A stretch of 43,085 nt of DNA from contig CANJRD010000026.1 in NCBI GenBank assembly GCA_947476695.1, positions 1 to 43,085 on the forward strand, in the 5' to 3' direction. Made by a program: the position numbers and the translations under genes. The stretch is from Rhodospirillaceae bacterium (GTDB lineage: Bacteria > Pseudomonadota > Alphaproteobacteria > Rhodospirillales > Rhodospirillaceae). Positions 9,923 through 17,449 of this stretch are shown piece by piece. Numbering within the stretch: the stretch's first letter is position 1; every line of letters starts with the position of its first letter. The notes below the pieces were generated by a model. The model was given only the letters and a program-made list of their open reading frames with translations. It was not told the origin of the DNA and did not search any database.

Positions 9923-10315
9923 TTAGGTGCCGCTGAGCGCCACGCCGGCGCTATGGCCGACCCAGACCGCGATCAGGCACAGCACCACCGACAGCACCAC
10001 GTTCGCGCCGGCTTCGATCCACTGGCTACCCTGCATCAGAGTCAGCGTCTGCAGACTGAAGGCCGAGAAGGTCGTGTAGCCGCCGCAGATGCCCACCATC
10101 ACGAACTGCTGAGCCGTGAGGCTGCTGGAGAATCGGCCTTCGCTGCCCATCAGTGAGGAGGCCAGGCCGATCACCAGCGAACCGAGGATGTTGATGATCA
10201 CCGTGCTGGCCCACATCGCATTGGGGCCGACGAGCCGCATGTACAACGCATTGCTACCGTGGCGGGCCATACTGCCCAGCGCGCCGCCCAATCCTACCCA
10301 CAGGTACGCAAGCAT
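9923..10315 (-). CDS. crcB: Fluoride channel Fluc/CrcB
   Basis: Inner-membrane fluoride channel of 130 residues with four helices, working as a dual-topology dimer to expel fluoride. Family marks are GGALGSMARH near the N-terminus, the Asn-containing NILGS motif in helix 2 and GGYTTFSAFS (the Phe-box and sodium-site region) in helix 3. The ATG at 10315 follows an AGGGAGAAA ribosome site. The gene is divergent from leuC. I looked for the fluoride riboswitch in its 5' leader (10316-10405) and did not recognise one. Confidence 0.93.
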   Translation of the reverse strand: MLAYLWVGLGGALGSMARHGSNALYMRLVGPNAMWASTVIINILGSLVIGLASSLMGSEGRFSSSLTAQQFVMVGICGGYTTFSAFSLQTLTLMQGSQWIEAGANVVLSVVLCLIAVWVGHSAGVALSGT

Positions 10316-10370
10316 TCGGGTTTCTCCCTGAGGTTTCGGTATGGCGCGACTTTCGCACGCCGGCCGGTCT

Positions 10371-10405
10371 TTTCAACCCCGGGCGTGCAGGCTATATCCG
10401 TCCTC
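10371..10405 (+). promoter_or_regulatory. Possible leuC promoter, near-leaderless
   Basis: TTTCAA (10371-10376) and TATATC (10393-10398) are 16 bases apart. A start 6-8 bases after the -10 box would fall on or beside the leuC ATG at 10406. No Shine-Dalgarno sequence precedes that ATG, which fits a leaderless mRNA. Weak consensus; moderate guess. Confidence 0.35.
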
Positions 10406-11815
10406 ATGAGCAAGACACTTTTCGGTAAGTTGTGGGATGAGCACACGGTCGCCGATCTTGGCGGCGGCGAGACCCTGTTGTTCATCGACCGTATTTTCCT
10501 GCACGAGCGTATGGGCTCCGTCTCCCTGAAGGAGCTCAAGGCCGCCGGCCGCCCCGTGCGGCATAAGGAACAGGTGTTCGTGACGATGGATCACATCGTC
10601 GACACCTTCCCGGGCCGCGGCGACGAAACCCGGATGCCCTCGGGCAAGGACTTCATCGTCACCACCCGCACCACCGCCAAGGAAGCCGGGATAAACCTGT
10701 TCGATATCGGCGACGACCGCCAGGGCATCGCCCACGTGGTCTCGGCGGAGCAGGGCATCACCCTGCCGGGCTTCACGCAAGTTTGCCCGGACAGCCACAC
10801 CTGCACCCTGGGCGCGCTCGGCGCGCTGGCCTGGGGCATCGGCTCCAGCGAGGGCGAGCATGCGCTCGCCACCAAGACGCTCGCCGTTAACCGCCCGAAG
10901 AACATGCGCGTCACGTTCAAGGGCAAGCTCGGCACGGGTGTCACGTCCAAAGACATGATCCTGCATCTGATCGGCAAGTACACCGCCGCCGGCGGCTCGG
11001 GCTATGCCATCGAGTTCACGGGCCCGACGATTGCGGCCCTGCCGCAGGAGAACCGCTTCACCATCTGCAACATGGCGGTGGAATTCGGCGCCTTCAGCGG
11101 CATGATCCCGCCGGACGAGACCACGTTCGCCTGGCTCAAAGGTCGCCCTTACGCGCCGAAAGGTGCTGATTGGGATAAAGCCGTCACCTATTGGCGTACG
11201 CTCAAGACCGACCCCGACGCGAAGTTCGACCAGGAGATCGAGGTCGACTGCGCCGACATCATTCCAACGGTCACCTGGGGCACCAGCCCCGGCCATACCG
11301 TGCCGATCACCGGCAATGTGCCCGATCCGGCCGGGGTGGCCGATGCCACCACGCGCAACTCGTGGCAGAAAGCGCAGGAATACATGGGCATCACCCCCGG
11401 CATGGCGCTGGAAGGTTTGCCGATCACCTCGGCTTTCATCGGCTCGTGCACCAACTCCCGTCTCGAAGACCTGCGCGCCGTCGCGGCCCTGGTGAAGGGC
11501 AAGCATGTGGCGCCGGGCGTCAACGCCATCGTCGTGCCCGGCGCGACCTCGGTGAAGATCGCCGCGGAAAAGGAAGGCATCGACAAGGTGCTGACGGACG
11601 CCGGCTTCCAGTGGCGCGAGTCCGGCTGCTCCATGTGCTTCTTCGCCGGCGGTGAATCGTTCGGCGAACGCGAGCGTGTCATCAGCTCCACCAACCGCAA
11701 CTTCGAGAACCGCCAGGGTCCGAAAACGCGCACCCATCTGGCCAGCCCGACGACCGTCGCGGCCTCGGCCATCGCTGGCCACATCGCCGACGTGCGCAAG
11801 CTGGGGCAGGGCTGA
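10406..11815 (+). CDS. leuC: 3-isopropylmalate dehydratase, large subunit (LeuC family)
   Basis: Aconitase-type [4Fe-4S] hydro-lyase subunit of 469 residues. With LeuD it interconverts 2- and 3-isopropylmalate in leucine synthesis. Cluster ligands are C348 (GSCTNSR) and C408/C411 (GCSMC). The start MSKTLFGKLWDEHTV is typical. After the last Cys the usual LAMN-type sequence is replaced by FFAGGESFGERERVISST. This is unlike the E. coli form and, as I recall, resembles a second LeuC lineage whose members may act on related C5 acids such as citramalate. The stop TGA overlaps the leuD ATG by one base, so the two subunits are translationally coupled. Confidence 0.9.
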   Translation: MSKTLFGKLWDEHTVADLGGGETLLFIDRIFLHERMGSVSLKELKAAGRPVRHKEQVFVTMDHIVDTFPGRGDETRMPSGKDFIVTTRTTAKEAGINLFDIGDDRQGIAHVVSAEQGITLPGFTQVCPDSHTCTLGALGALAWGIGSSEGEHALATKTLAVNRPKNMRVTFKGKLGTGVTSKDMILHLIGKYTAAGGSGYAIEFTGPTIAALPQENRFTICNMAVEFGAFSGMIPPDETTFAWLKGRPYAPKGADWDKAVTYWRTLKTDPDAKFDQEIEVDCADIIPTVTWGTSPGHTVPITGNVPDPAGVADATTRNSWQKAQEYMGITPGMALEGLPITSAFIGSCTNSRLEDLRAVAALVKGKHVAPGVNAIVVPGATSVKIAAEKEGIDKVLTDAGFQWRESGCSMCFFAGGESFGERERVISSTNRNFENRQGPKTRTHLASPTTVAASAIAGHIADVRKLGQG

Positions 11816-12438
11816 TGGAAAAGTTCGTCCACCTCACGTCGGTCGCCGCACCCTTGATGCGCGTGAACATCGACACCGACGTCATCATTCCCAGCAAGGA
11901 AATCAAGGGCGTCAGCAAGACCGGCCTGTCCGGCGGCATGTTCGCCAACTGGCGTTACAGCGATCCGGTCAAGCGGGTCGAGAATCCCGACTTCGTGCTG
12001 AACCGCGAGCCGACCAAGCACGCGCACATCTTGGTGGCCGGCGCTAATTTCGGCTGCGGTTCCAGCCGCGAGCATGCGGTCTGGGCGATGGCCGAATACG
12101 GCTTCCGCGCCGTCATTGCGCCCAGCTTCGGCGCGATCTACTACAGCAACTGCATCCGCAACGGCATCTTGCCGGTGCGCTTGCCCGACGATCAGGTGAA
12201 CGCGCTGGCCGCCTGGGTCGAGGCCGATCCGGCCAAGAACCAGATCACCATCGATCTGCCGGGGCAAATCGTCACGGGGCCGCCCGATGCGCGTTACATC
12301 TTCGAGATCGCGCCGGGTGACAAAGAAATGCTACTTGAGGGGCTCGACCCGATCGGCGTCACGCTGAAGCGTGAACCGCAGATCGCGGCGTTCGAGGCGA
12401 AAGATCGGGCCACGCGCCCGTGGGTCTATATCTCTTAG
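11815..12438 (+). CDS. leuD: 3-isopropylmalate dehydratase, small subunit (LeuD family)
   Basis: Swivel-domain subunit of 207 residues that completes the LeuCD active site. Recognisable parts are MEKFVHLTSVAAPLMRVNIDTD at the start, the substrate loop LVAGANFGCGSSREHAVWAM, and APSFGAIYYSNCIRNGILPV. The segment VIIPSKEIKGVSKTGLSGGMFANW differs from the common E. coli-type LeuD, matching the variant look of the partner leuC. No leuA or leuB is present in the window. leuD overlaps leuC by one base (TGATG). Confidence 0.9.
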   Translation: MEKFVHLTSVAAPLMRVNIDTDVIIPSKEIKGVSKTGLSGGMFANWRYSDPVKRVENPDFVLNREPTKHAHILVAGANFGCGSSREHAVWAMAEYGFRAVIAPSFGAIYYSNCIRNGILPVRLPDDQVNALAAWVEADPAKNQITIDLPGQIVTGPPDARYIFEIAPGDKEMLLEGLDPIGVTLKREPQIAAFEAKDRATRPWVYIS

Positions 12439-12456
12439 TTGGGTGGGGTTGTTCCT

Positions 12457-13152
12457 GTGCCGTTGACCGCGAAGGACTACGCCGAGATCTATCGGCGCTT
12501 TCAGGCTCCCGTGTCCACGCGTTACGACTGCGGCAAGAAATGCGCTCCGATCAACGGCGGCGTGCCCGTGTGCTGCGACGTCGAGAATGCGATCCCGATC
12601 GTCGATGAGCCGGAATGGAAGCTGCTGAAGTCGCGCACCAAGATGTGGACGCCGCTGAAGCCGACCACGCCGGACTTCGCACGCGAGATTAAGGATCTCG
12701 AGAATTCCGAATCCTGCGCCATCAAGTGCCGGGGCGCGGCTTTCTGCGAACGCGACAACCGCTCGCTGGCTTGCCGCTCGTTCCCGTATTTCCCGTACTT
12801 CAATACCGAAGGCGAGCTGATCGGCATCTCGCACTATTGGGGATTCGAGGGCAGCTGCTGGGTCATCGCCAATCCGATGATCGTCGAGCGCCCTTTCATC
12901 GACGATTTCCTCTCGGCGCATGACTACCTGTTCGACCGCGATGAGGATTGGAAGAAGACCTACATCGAATACTCGGCTTCGATGCGCCGCGTGTTCTCGC
13001 GCCGGAAGAAGAAGTTCCTGATGCTGGGTCGCGACGGCAAGCGTTACTGGGTGTTGCCTCATTCGGGCGGCGAGATGGTTCTCGCCAAGCGCGAAGAGAT
13101 CGAGAAGCTCAAGAAGCAGTTCCCGGGTCCGATGCTGGTTTCGCCCGAATAG
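12457..13152 (+). CDS. Cysteine-rich YkgJ-like metal-binding protein
   Basis: A 231-residue soluble protein with nine cysteines in two groups: C25xxxC29...C39C40 and C87xxxC91...C97...C106, plus C134. The spacing, followed by ACRSFPYFPYF, resembles the YkgJ (CxxxCxxCC) zinc/iron-chelating family, where the second group usually reads C...C.iY..RP..CR.yPf. The assignment is by pattern only. The start GTG 12457 is chosen because GGTGGGG lies eight bases upstream; a TTG at 12439 directly after the leuD stop is the alternative. The C-terminal third is basic and Lys-rich. Its place behind leuCD hints at an iron-sulfur link, which is speculation. Confidence 0.7.
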   Translation: MPLTAKDYAEIYRRFQAPVSTRYDCGKKCAPINGGVPVCCDVENAIPIVDEPEWKLLKSRTKMWTPLKPTTPDFAREIKDLENSESCAIKCRGAAFCERDNRSLACRSFPYFPYFNTEGELIGISHYWGFEGSCWVIANPMIVERPFIDDFLSAHDYLFDRDEDWKKTYIEYSASMRRVFSRRKKKFLMLGRDGKRYWVLPHSGGEMVLAKREEIEKLKKQFPGPMLVSPE

Positions 13153-13194
13153 GGATGCCATGGGTCCCTGCCAGAACTCAGGCGGGGCAGCACC

Positions 13195-14103
13195 ATGACT
13201 GAACTGTGGATACCGCTCACCGTCGCGGCGGCGCTGATCCAGACCATGCGCTCGGTCTGGCAGCGTAATCTCGCCGGGCGCATCAGCGTCATCACCACGA
13301 CATACGCGCGATTCTTTTACGGCACCCCCATTGCGCTCGGCATGCTGATGATCGCCACCACGATCACCGGCGAGCGGCTGTTCATGCCGTCGCCGGAATT
13401 CATCGGCTATATGATCCTGGCCGGCCTCGGGCAGATGTTCGGCAACGCGCTGTTCATTCACCTGATCCGCATCAGCAACTTCGCGGTGATGACCACCTTC
13501 GCGAAGATGGAGACGGTGCTGTCGGCGCTGTTCTCGTTCTTCCTGGTCGGCGATACGATGAATGCGGCCGGGATCGGCGGCATCGCCGTCGCGCTGCTCG
13601 GCGTGATGACGCTGGCCGCCGCGCGAGAAGCGCGCTCCATCGGCGCGTTCCTGATCGCCGGCACGCGCGGCCCCGCCGCCAGCGGCATCGCGGTCGGCGC
13701 CTTGTACGCGGTCAGCTCGACCTGCTTTCGCGCCGGCACACTTTTGCTGGAGCCGCTGAGTTTCATCCTGCGCGGGCTCACCGAACTCAGCTGGGTGATG
13801 GTCCTGCAGACGCTTGGCATGAGCCTCTACCTGCTGTGGACGCAGCCCGTCGCCTTGCGCGAGACCGTGCGCGAATGGCGCCTGGCCGCGCGCACCGGCG
13901 TCGCGGGCGCGATGGCGACGGCCTGCTGGCTCAGCGCCTTCGCGCTCCAGAAGACCGGTTACGTGCTGGCGGTGGGGCAGGTGGAACTGATCTTCGCCAC
14001 GTTCGCCGGCCACATGCTGCTGAAGGAGCGCATGAACCGCGCCGAGATCGCCGGCATTTTGCTGACGCTCATCGGTATCCTGCTGGCTGCGCTGAGCGGC
14101 TAG
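13195..14103 (+). CDS. DMT-superfamily (EamA-like) transporter
   Basis: Inner-membrane protein of 302 residues with about ten hydrophobic helices arranged as two EamA-like halves (roughly 1-145 and 150-302). The second half ends with the characteristic MLLKERMNRAEIAGILLTLIGILLAAL. Such proteins export metabolites or amino acids or import small solutes; the substrate cannot be read from sequence. ATG 13195 follows GGCGGGG. It is separated from the cysteine-rich gene by 42 bases and may share its mRNA. Confidence 0.82.
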   Translation: MTELWIPLTVAAALIQTMRSVWQRNLAGRISVITTTYARFFYGTPIALGMLMIATTITGERLFMPSPEFIGYMILAGLGQMFGNALFIHLIRISNFAVMTTFAKMETVLSALFSFFLVGDTMNAAGIGGIAVALLGVMTLAAAREARSIGAFLIAGTRGPAASGIAVGALYAVSSTCFRAGTLLLEPLSFILRGLTELSWVMVLQTLGMSLYLLWTQPVALRETVREWRLAARTGVAGAMATACWLSAFALQKTGYVLAVGQVELIFATFAGHMLLKERMNRAEIAGILLTLIGILLAALSG

Positions 14104-14136
14104 GGAACGCCGCACAGTCCGGCGCGTTGTGGTCCC

Positions 14137-14253
14137 ATGACCATACCCGCCCCCGAGCCCCGCAAGGGCATGCCCGACCCGCATCTGGATGAAGCCACGT
14201 TTTCCGTGCGCGGTTCCAGGAACAGTTCACCGATCCGGCCTACGACGCCGTGA
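14137..14253 (+). pseudogene. Displaced N-terminus of the flavodoxin-fold oxidoreductase (frameshift)
   Basis: ATG 14137 opens a short frame encoding MTIPAPEPRKGMPDPHLDEATF. It then loses the expected reading and stops at TGA 14251. The +2 frame from 14202 reads F-R-A-R-F-Q-E-Q-F-T-D-P-A-Y-D-A-V-K and runs without a stop into the downstream CDS. The two frames meet at TTTT (14200-14203). This looks like one original gene broken by a one-base loss (or two-base gain) in the T run. It could be a true mutation or a sequencing error. Confidence 0.65.
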
Positions 14254-15218
14254 AAGGGGAACTCGATAAGGTCACGCAAGTCGCCTGGGACGCGTACGAC
14301 AAGGGGCGCAAAGCGCCGCGCACGCGCAAGGCTGGCGCGGACTTCGCCGACCCCGACTACGACCTCTCACGCGATTGGATCAAGGCGTGCGAGGCGATCA
14401 AGGCCGCGCAGCTGCTGCACGAGGACAAAGCCGGACCGCACCGCTATCTGGTGATCAATTGTTCCGCCCGCAGCGAGCATACATGTCCGGGTGAGATGTC
14501 GAAGTCCTACCGCCTTCTCGGTCTGGCGCGCGAGGTGTTGGCCGAGAACGGCGAGGTGGAAGAACTCGATCTGAGCCGGCTCGCCTCCGAGTACGGTCGG
14601 AACATCCATCCCTGCAAGGCCTGCTTCTCCACGGCGGCGTCGCTGTGTCACTGGCCTTGCTCCTGCTATCCGAACCATGGGCTCGGACAGACGCAGGATT
14701 GGATGAACGAGATCTATCCGATGTGGGCGCGCGCGCACGGCGTCATGATCATCACGCCGGTGAACTGGTACCAGGTGTCGTCGCCGCTGAAGCTGATGAT
14801 GGACCGCCTGGTCTGCGCCGACGGCGGCAACGCCGATCCGACAAGCACGGGCGGCAAGGACGCGAAGAAAGCGAAAGAGCTCGAACTCGCCGGCTGGGAC
14901 TATCCGCGCCACCTGAAAGGCCGGCTGTTTTCCGTCATCGTCCACGGCGACACCGAAGGCGCGGAAAACGTCCGCCGCAGCATTTCGGATTGGCTATCGT
15001 CCATCCACATGGTGCCGGCGGGCCCGACCGCCGAACTCGACCGCTACATCGGCTACTGGAAGCCTTACGCGACCAACCATTTGGATTTGGATGCCGACAC
15101 CGACATCCAGGAAGAAGTGCGCAATGCCGCCCGGGCGCTACGCCAAGGCGTCGAAGCCACGCGTGCGGGCAAGATGAGTACAGCCGGCCACGACCTGAAG
15201 GCGCCGCGGCAGAAATAG
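14250..15218 (+). CDS. Flavodoxin-fold NAD(P)H-dependent oxidoreductase (5' frameshifted)
   Basis: Soluble protein of about 322 residues with an NADPH-dependent FMN reductase/flavodoxin fold. HRYLVINCSARSEHTCPGEMSKSYRL is the FMN phosphate-loop region, and MIITPVNWYQVSSPLKLMMDRLVC is the second flavin loop. A cysteine-rich insertion (CKACFSTAASLCHWPCSCYP) sits between them. The only possible in-frame start here is GTG 14250, which has no ribosome site and begins in mid-helix. Coding-like sequence extends upstream across a frameshift at 14200-14203, so this frame is probably the body of a longer gene starting at 14137. It runs convergent to lepB, with stops three bases apart. Confidence 0.75.
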   Translation: MKGELDKVTQVAWDAYDKGRKAPRTRKAGADFADPDYDLSRDWIKACEAIKAAQLLHEDKAGPHRYLVINCSARSEHTCPGEMSKSYRLLGLAREVLAENGEVEELDLSRLASEYGRNIHPCKACFSTAASLCHWPCSCYPNHGLGQTQDWMNEIYPMWARAHGVMIITPVNWYQVSSPLKLMMDRLVCADGGNADPTSTGGKDAKKAKELELAGWDYPRHLKGRLFSVIVHGDTEGAENVRRSISDWLSSIHMVPAGPTAELDRYIGYWKPYATNHLDLDADTDIQEEVRNAARALRQGVEATRAGKMSTAGHDLKAPRQK

Positions 15219-15221
15219 AAA

Positions 15222-15968
15222 TCAGTGGATGCGCAGGCTGGTGAAGCTGCGCTCGCCGCGCAGCGCGTGCAGCCATGTCGCGGGATTCAGCCATTCGCCT
15301 TCGCCGCTCAGCGACCAGGCGATGAACTCCGCGCGGCCGACGAAATTCTCCGCCGGTACGAAGCCGACGCCGATGCTCGAAGGCCAACGGCTGTCGAGCG
15401 AGTTGTCGCGGTTGTCGCCCATGGCGAAGTAATGGCCTTCCGGCACATTGAACGGCCCGACGTTATCGGCCTGGCCCTCGTCCTGTAGATCGACGGTGAT
15501 GTAGGTCTTGCCGCCCGGCAGCGTTTCGCGGAAGCGCCGTACCGTATGCATCTCACCGTCCGGGGCGCGATAAGTCAGGTCGTCGATGCGCTCCTTCGGC
15601 ACGTCCATGCCGTTGATCACCAGGACGCCCTGGCGCATCTCGATGGTGTCGCCGGGCAGGCCGATGATGCGCTTGATCAGGTCGGTCTTGTTGTCGTGCG
15701 GGGTCTTGAACACGGCGATGTCGCCGCGCCGGATAGGGTGCTCGAAGATGCGCCCCGAAAACAGCGGCGGATTGCCGATGACCGAATAGTGGCTGTAGCC
15801 GTACGGCCACTTGCTGACGAACAGCCGGTCGCCCACGAGGAGATTGGGCACCATCGATTCCGAGGGGATGTAATAGCTGGCGACGGCCGTGGTGTTGATG
15901 ACGAACGCCACCGCAAGACCCGAGCCGATTGAACGGACGTTGTCCCAGACCGTGGCCCAAAACGACAT
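15222..15968 (-). CDS. lepB: Signal peptidase I
   Basis: Inner-membrane serine protease of 248 residues that removes signal peptides from secreted proteins. One N-terminal membrane helix lies at about 14-32. The catalytic Ser38 sits in YYIPSESMVPNLLVGD. The general-base Lys99 is in DLIKRIIGLPGDTIE. Box E is GDNRDNSLDSRWPSSIGVGFVP. There is a single membrane anchor, usual for alphaproteobacteria. ATG 15968 follows a GGGAGAG ribosome site. Downstream of the CoA-transferase gene on the same strand with a 78-base gap, so it may have its own promoter. Confidence 0.96.
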   Translation of the reverse strand: MSFWATVWDNVRSIGSGLAVAFVINTTAVASYYIPSESMVPNLLVGDRLFVSKWPYGYSHYSVIGNPPLFSGRIFEHPIRRGDIAVFKTPHDNKTDLIKRIIGLPGDTIEMRQGVLVINGMDVPKERIDDLTYRAPDGEMHTVRRFRETLPGGKTYITVDLQDEGQADNVGPFNVPEGHYFAMGDNRDNSLDSRWPSSIGVGFVPAENFVGRAEFIAWSLSGEGEWLNPATWLHALRGERSFTSLRIH

Positions 15969-16046
15969 GCAACTCTCCCAGAAAGCTCAGCGCAATTTAG
16001 GCGCGCGACCGGGCCAGGTCGCATGAAGAAGGTGTAGGGAAGGGGA

Positions 16047-17246
16047 TTACTCCCCTTCCGCCTTGGCCGCCTTCATCATCGCGTCGATGATCTCAGTGCT
16101 GTAGCCGAGTTCCTTCAGCACTTCGCGGGTGTGCTGGCCTTGGCGCGGCACATCGTGGGTCACGCCGAGACGCTTGCCGCCGATCTCGAGCGGCAACGCG
16201 GGCAGCTTCATCTTCGTGCCCTTCTTGTCGCCTTCCGTCACGGTCAGCTGCACCAGACCGCCGCCGGCGTTCAGGTGCGGGTCGTCGAACATCTCGTGCG
16301 GTTTCGCAATCGGCGCGAAGGGCAGGCCGATGTGTTCCAGCTTCGCCATCAGATCGGCCTTGGTGAAGCTTTTGAACAGCGCTTCGATCTGCGGCTTGAT
16401 GCGGTCGCGCGCGGCGACGCGGCCGTTGTTGGCGGCCAGCGTCGGGTCGGCGCCGAGTTCGGTCAGGCCGAACGCTTCGTAGAACTGCTTCCACTGGGTG
16501 TCGGACACGACGCCGACGAAGACCTTGTCGTCGTCCTTAGTGTCGAACACGTCATAGATCGCCCAGGCGGAGATGCGCGCCGGCATCGGGTTCGCCGCGC
16601 TGCCGGTCACGGCGAACTGCGCCATGTGCTGACCGACGAGGTAGATGGTCGTCTCGAACAGCGAGGCGGTGACCAGCTGGCCTTTGCCGGTCTTCTCGCG
16701 CTGATGCAGCGCGGAGAGAATGCCGATCACGCCGAACATGCCGCCCGTCACGTCGATCACCGATGCGCCCGCGCGCAAGGGGCGGCCCGGCGGGCCGGTC
16801 ATGTAGGCCAGCCCGCCCATCATCTGCGCGACTTCGTCGAGCGCGGTGCGGTGCTCGTAGGGGCCGGTCAGGAAGCCCTTCTCGGAGCAATAGACGATCT
16901 TCGGATTGCGCTTCGACAGTTCGGCATATCCGAAGCCCAGCTTGTCCATCGCGCCGGGACGGAAGTTCTCGACCATCACGTCGGCGCGGTCGAGCAGGTC
17001 GAGCGCGGCCTTCTTGCCTTCGGGCGATTTCAGGTCGAGGCAGATCGAACGCTTGTTCCGGTTGTACATCGGGAAATAGCCCGCGCCGGAGCCCTTCAGG
17101 CGGCGGGTGTTATCGCCGCCCATCGGCTCGATCTTGATCACCTCGGCGCCGAGGTCGCCGAGCATGACACCCACGGCTGGCCCCATCACCATGTGGGTGA
17201 ATTCGACGACTTTCAGGCCGGCGAGCGGAAGATTGGTCGCTGACAT
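16047..17246 (-). CDS. CaiB/BaiF (class III) CoA-transferase
   Basis: Cytoplasmic CoA-transferase of 399 residues in the family of formyl-CoA transferase, carnitine CoA-transferase and human SUGCT. It moves CoA between carboxylic acids through an aspartyl-CoA intermediate. Family marks are PLAGLKVVEFTHMVMGPAVG at the start, LGDLGAEVIKIEPMGGDNTR, NRNKRSICLDLKSPEG, VMVENFRPGAMDKLG and HRTALDEVAQMMGGLAYMTG, which holds the likely catalytic Asp. It is divergent from an HMG-CoA lyase across 203 bases. This pairing suggests it may activate 3-hydroxy-3-methylglutarate or a similar diacid for cleavage; that role is inferred from context only. Confidence 0.9.
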   Translation of the reverse strand: MSATNLPLAGLKVVEFTHMVMGPAVGVMLGDLGAEVIKIEPMGGDNTRRLKGSGAGYFPMYNRNKRSICLDLKSPEGKKAALDLLDRADVMVENFRPGAMDKLGFGYAELSKRNPKIVYCSEKGFLTGPYEHRTALDEVAQMMGGLAYMTGPPGRPLRAGASVIDVTGGMFGVIGILSALHQREKTGKGQLVTASLFETTIYLVGQHMAQFAVTGSAANPMPARISAWAIYDVFDTKDDDKVFVGVVSDTQWKQFYEAFGLTELGADPTLAANNGRVAARDRIKPQIEALFKSFTKADLMAKLEHIGLPFAPIAKPHEMFDDPHLNAGGGLVQLTVTEGDKKGTKMKLPALPLEIGGKRLGVTHDVPRQGQHTREVLKELGYSTEIIDAMMKAAKAEGE

Positions 17247-17449
17247 TCGAGAATCCCCTAAGTCCTAGAAAGGCTTGAGCGGGCCTGCCCGGCCCGGCGC
17301 ACATGGCGGAAAACTAGCCCTATCCCTATATAATGCAACTACCCCGGACGTTCTTCCGGGCATGCTTTTCACCGGCCCCTGGCTGTCCTAAAAGGGCGTT
17401 TCCGGCCCTCCTGGGGAGCAAGCCGGGGTGATTTTACGCGAGGGTGCTT

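Noticed and set aside
10316-10405. Fluoride riboswitch before crcB
   Set aside because: The conserved GGCGAUGG and downstream core could not be found on the minus strand of the leader.
12331-14184. Long minus-strand open frame (617 codons) opposite the cysteine-rich and DMT genes
   Set aside because: It is Arg/His/Gln/Glu-rich low-complexity sequence, the mirror of well-supported genes on the plus strand; a GC-rich antisense shadow.
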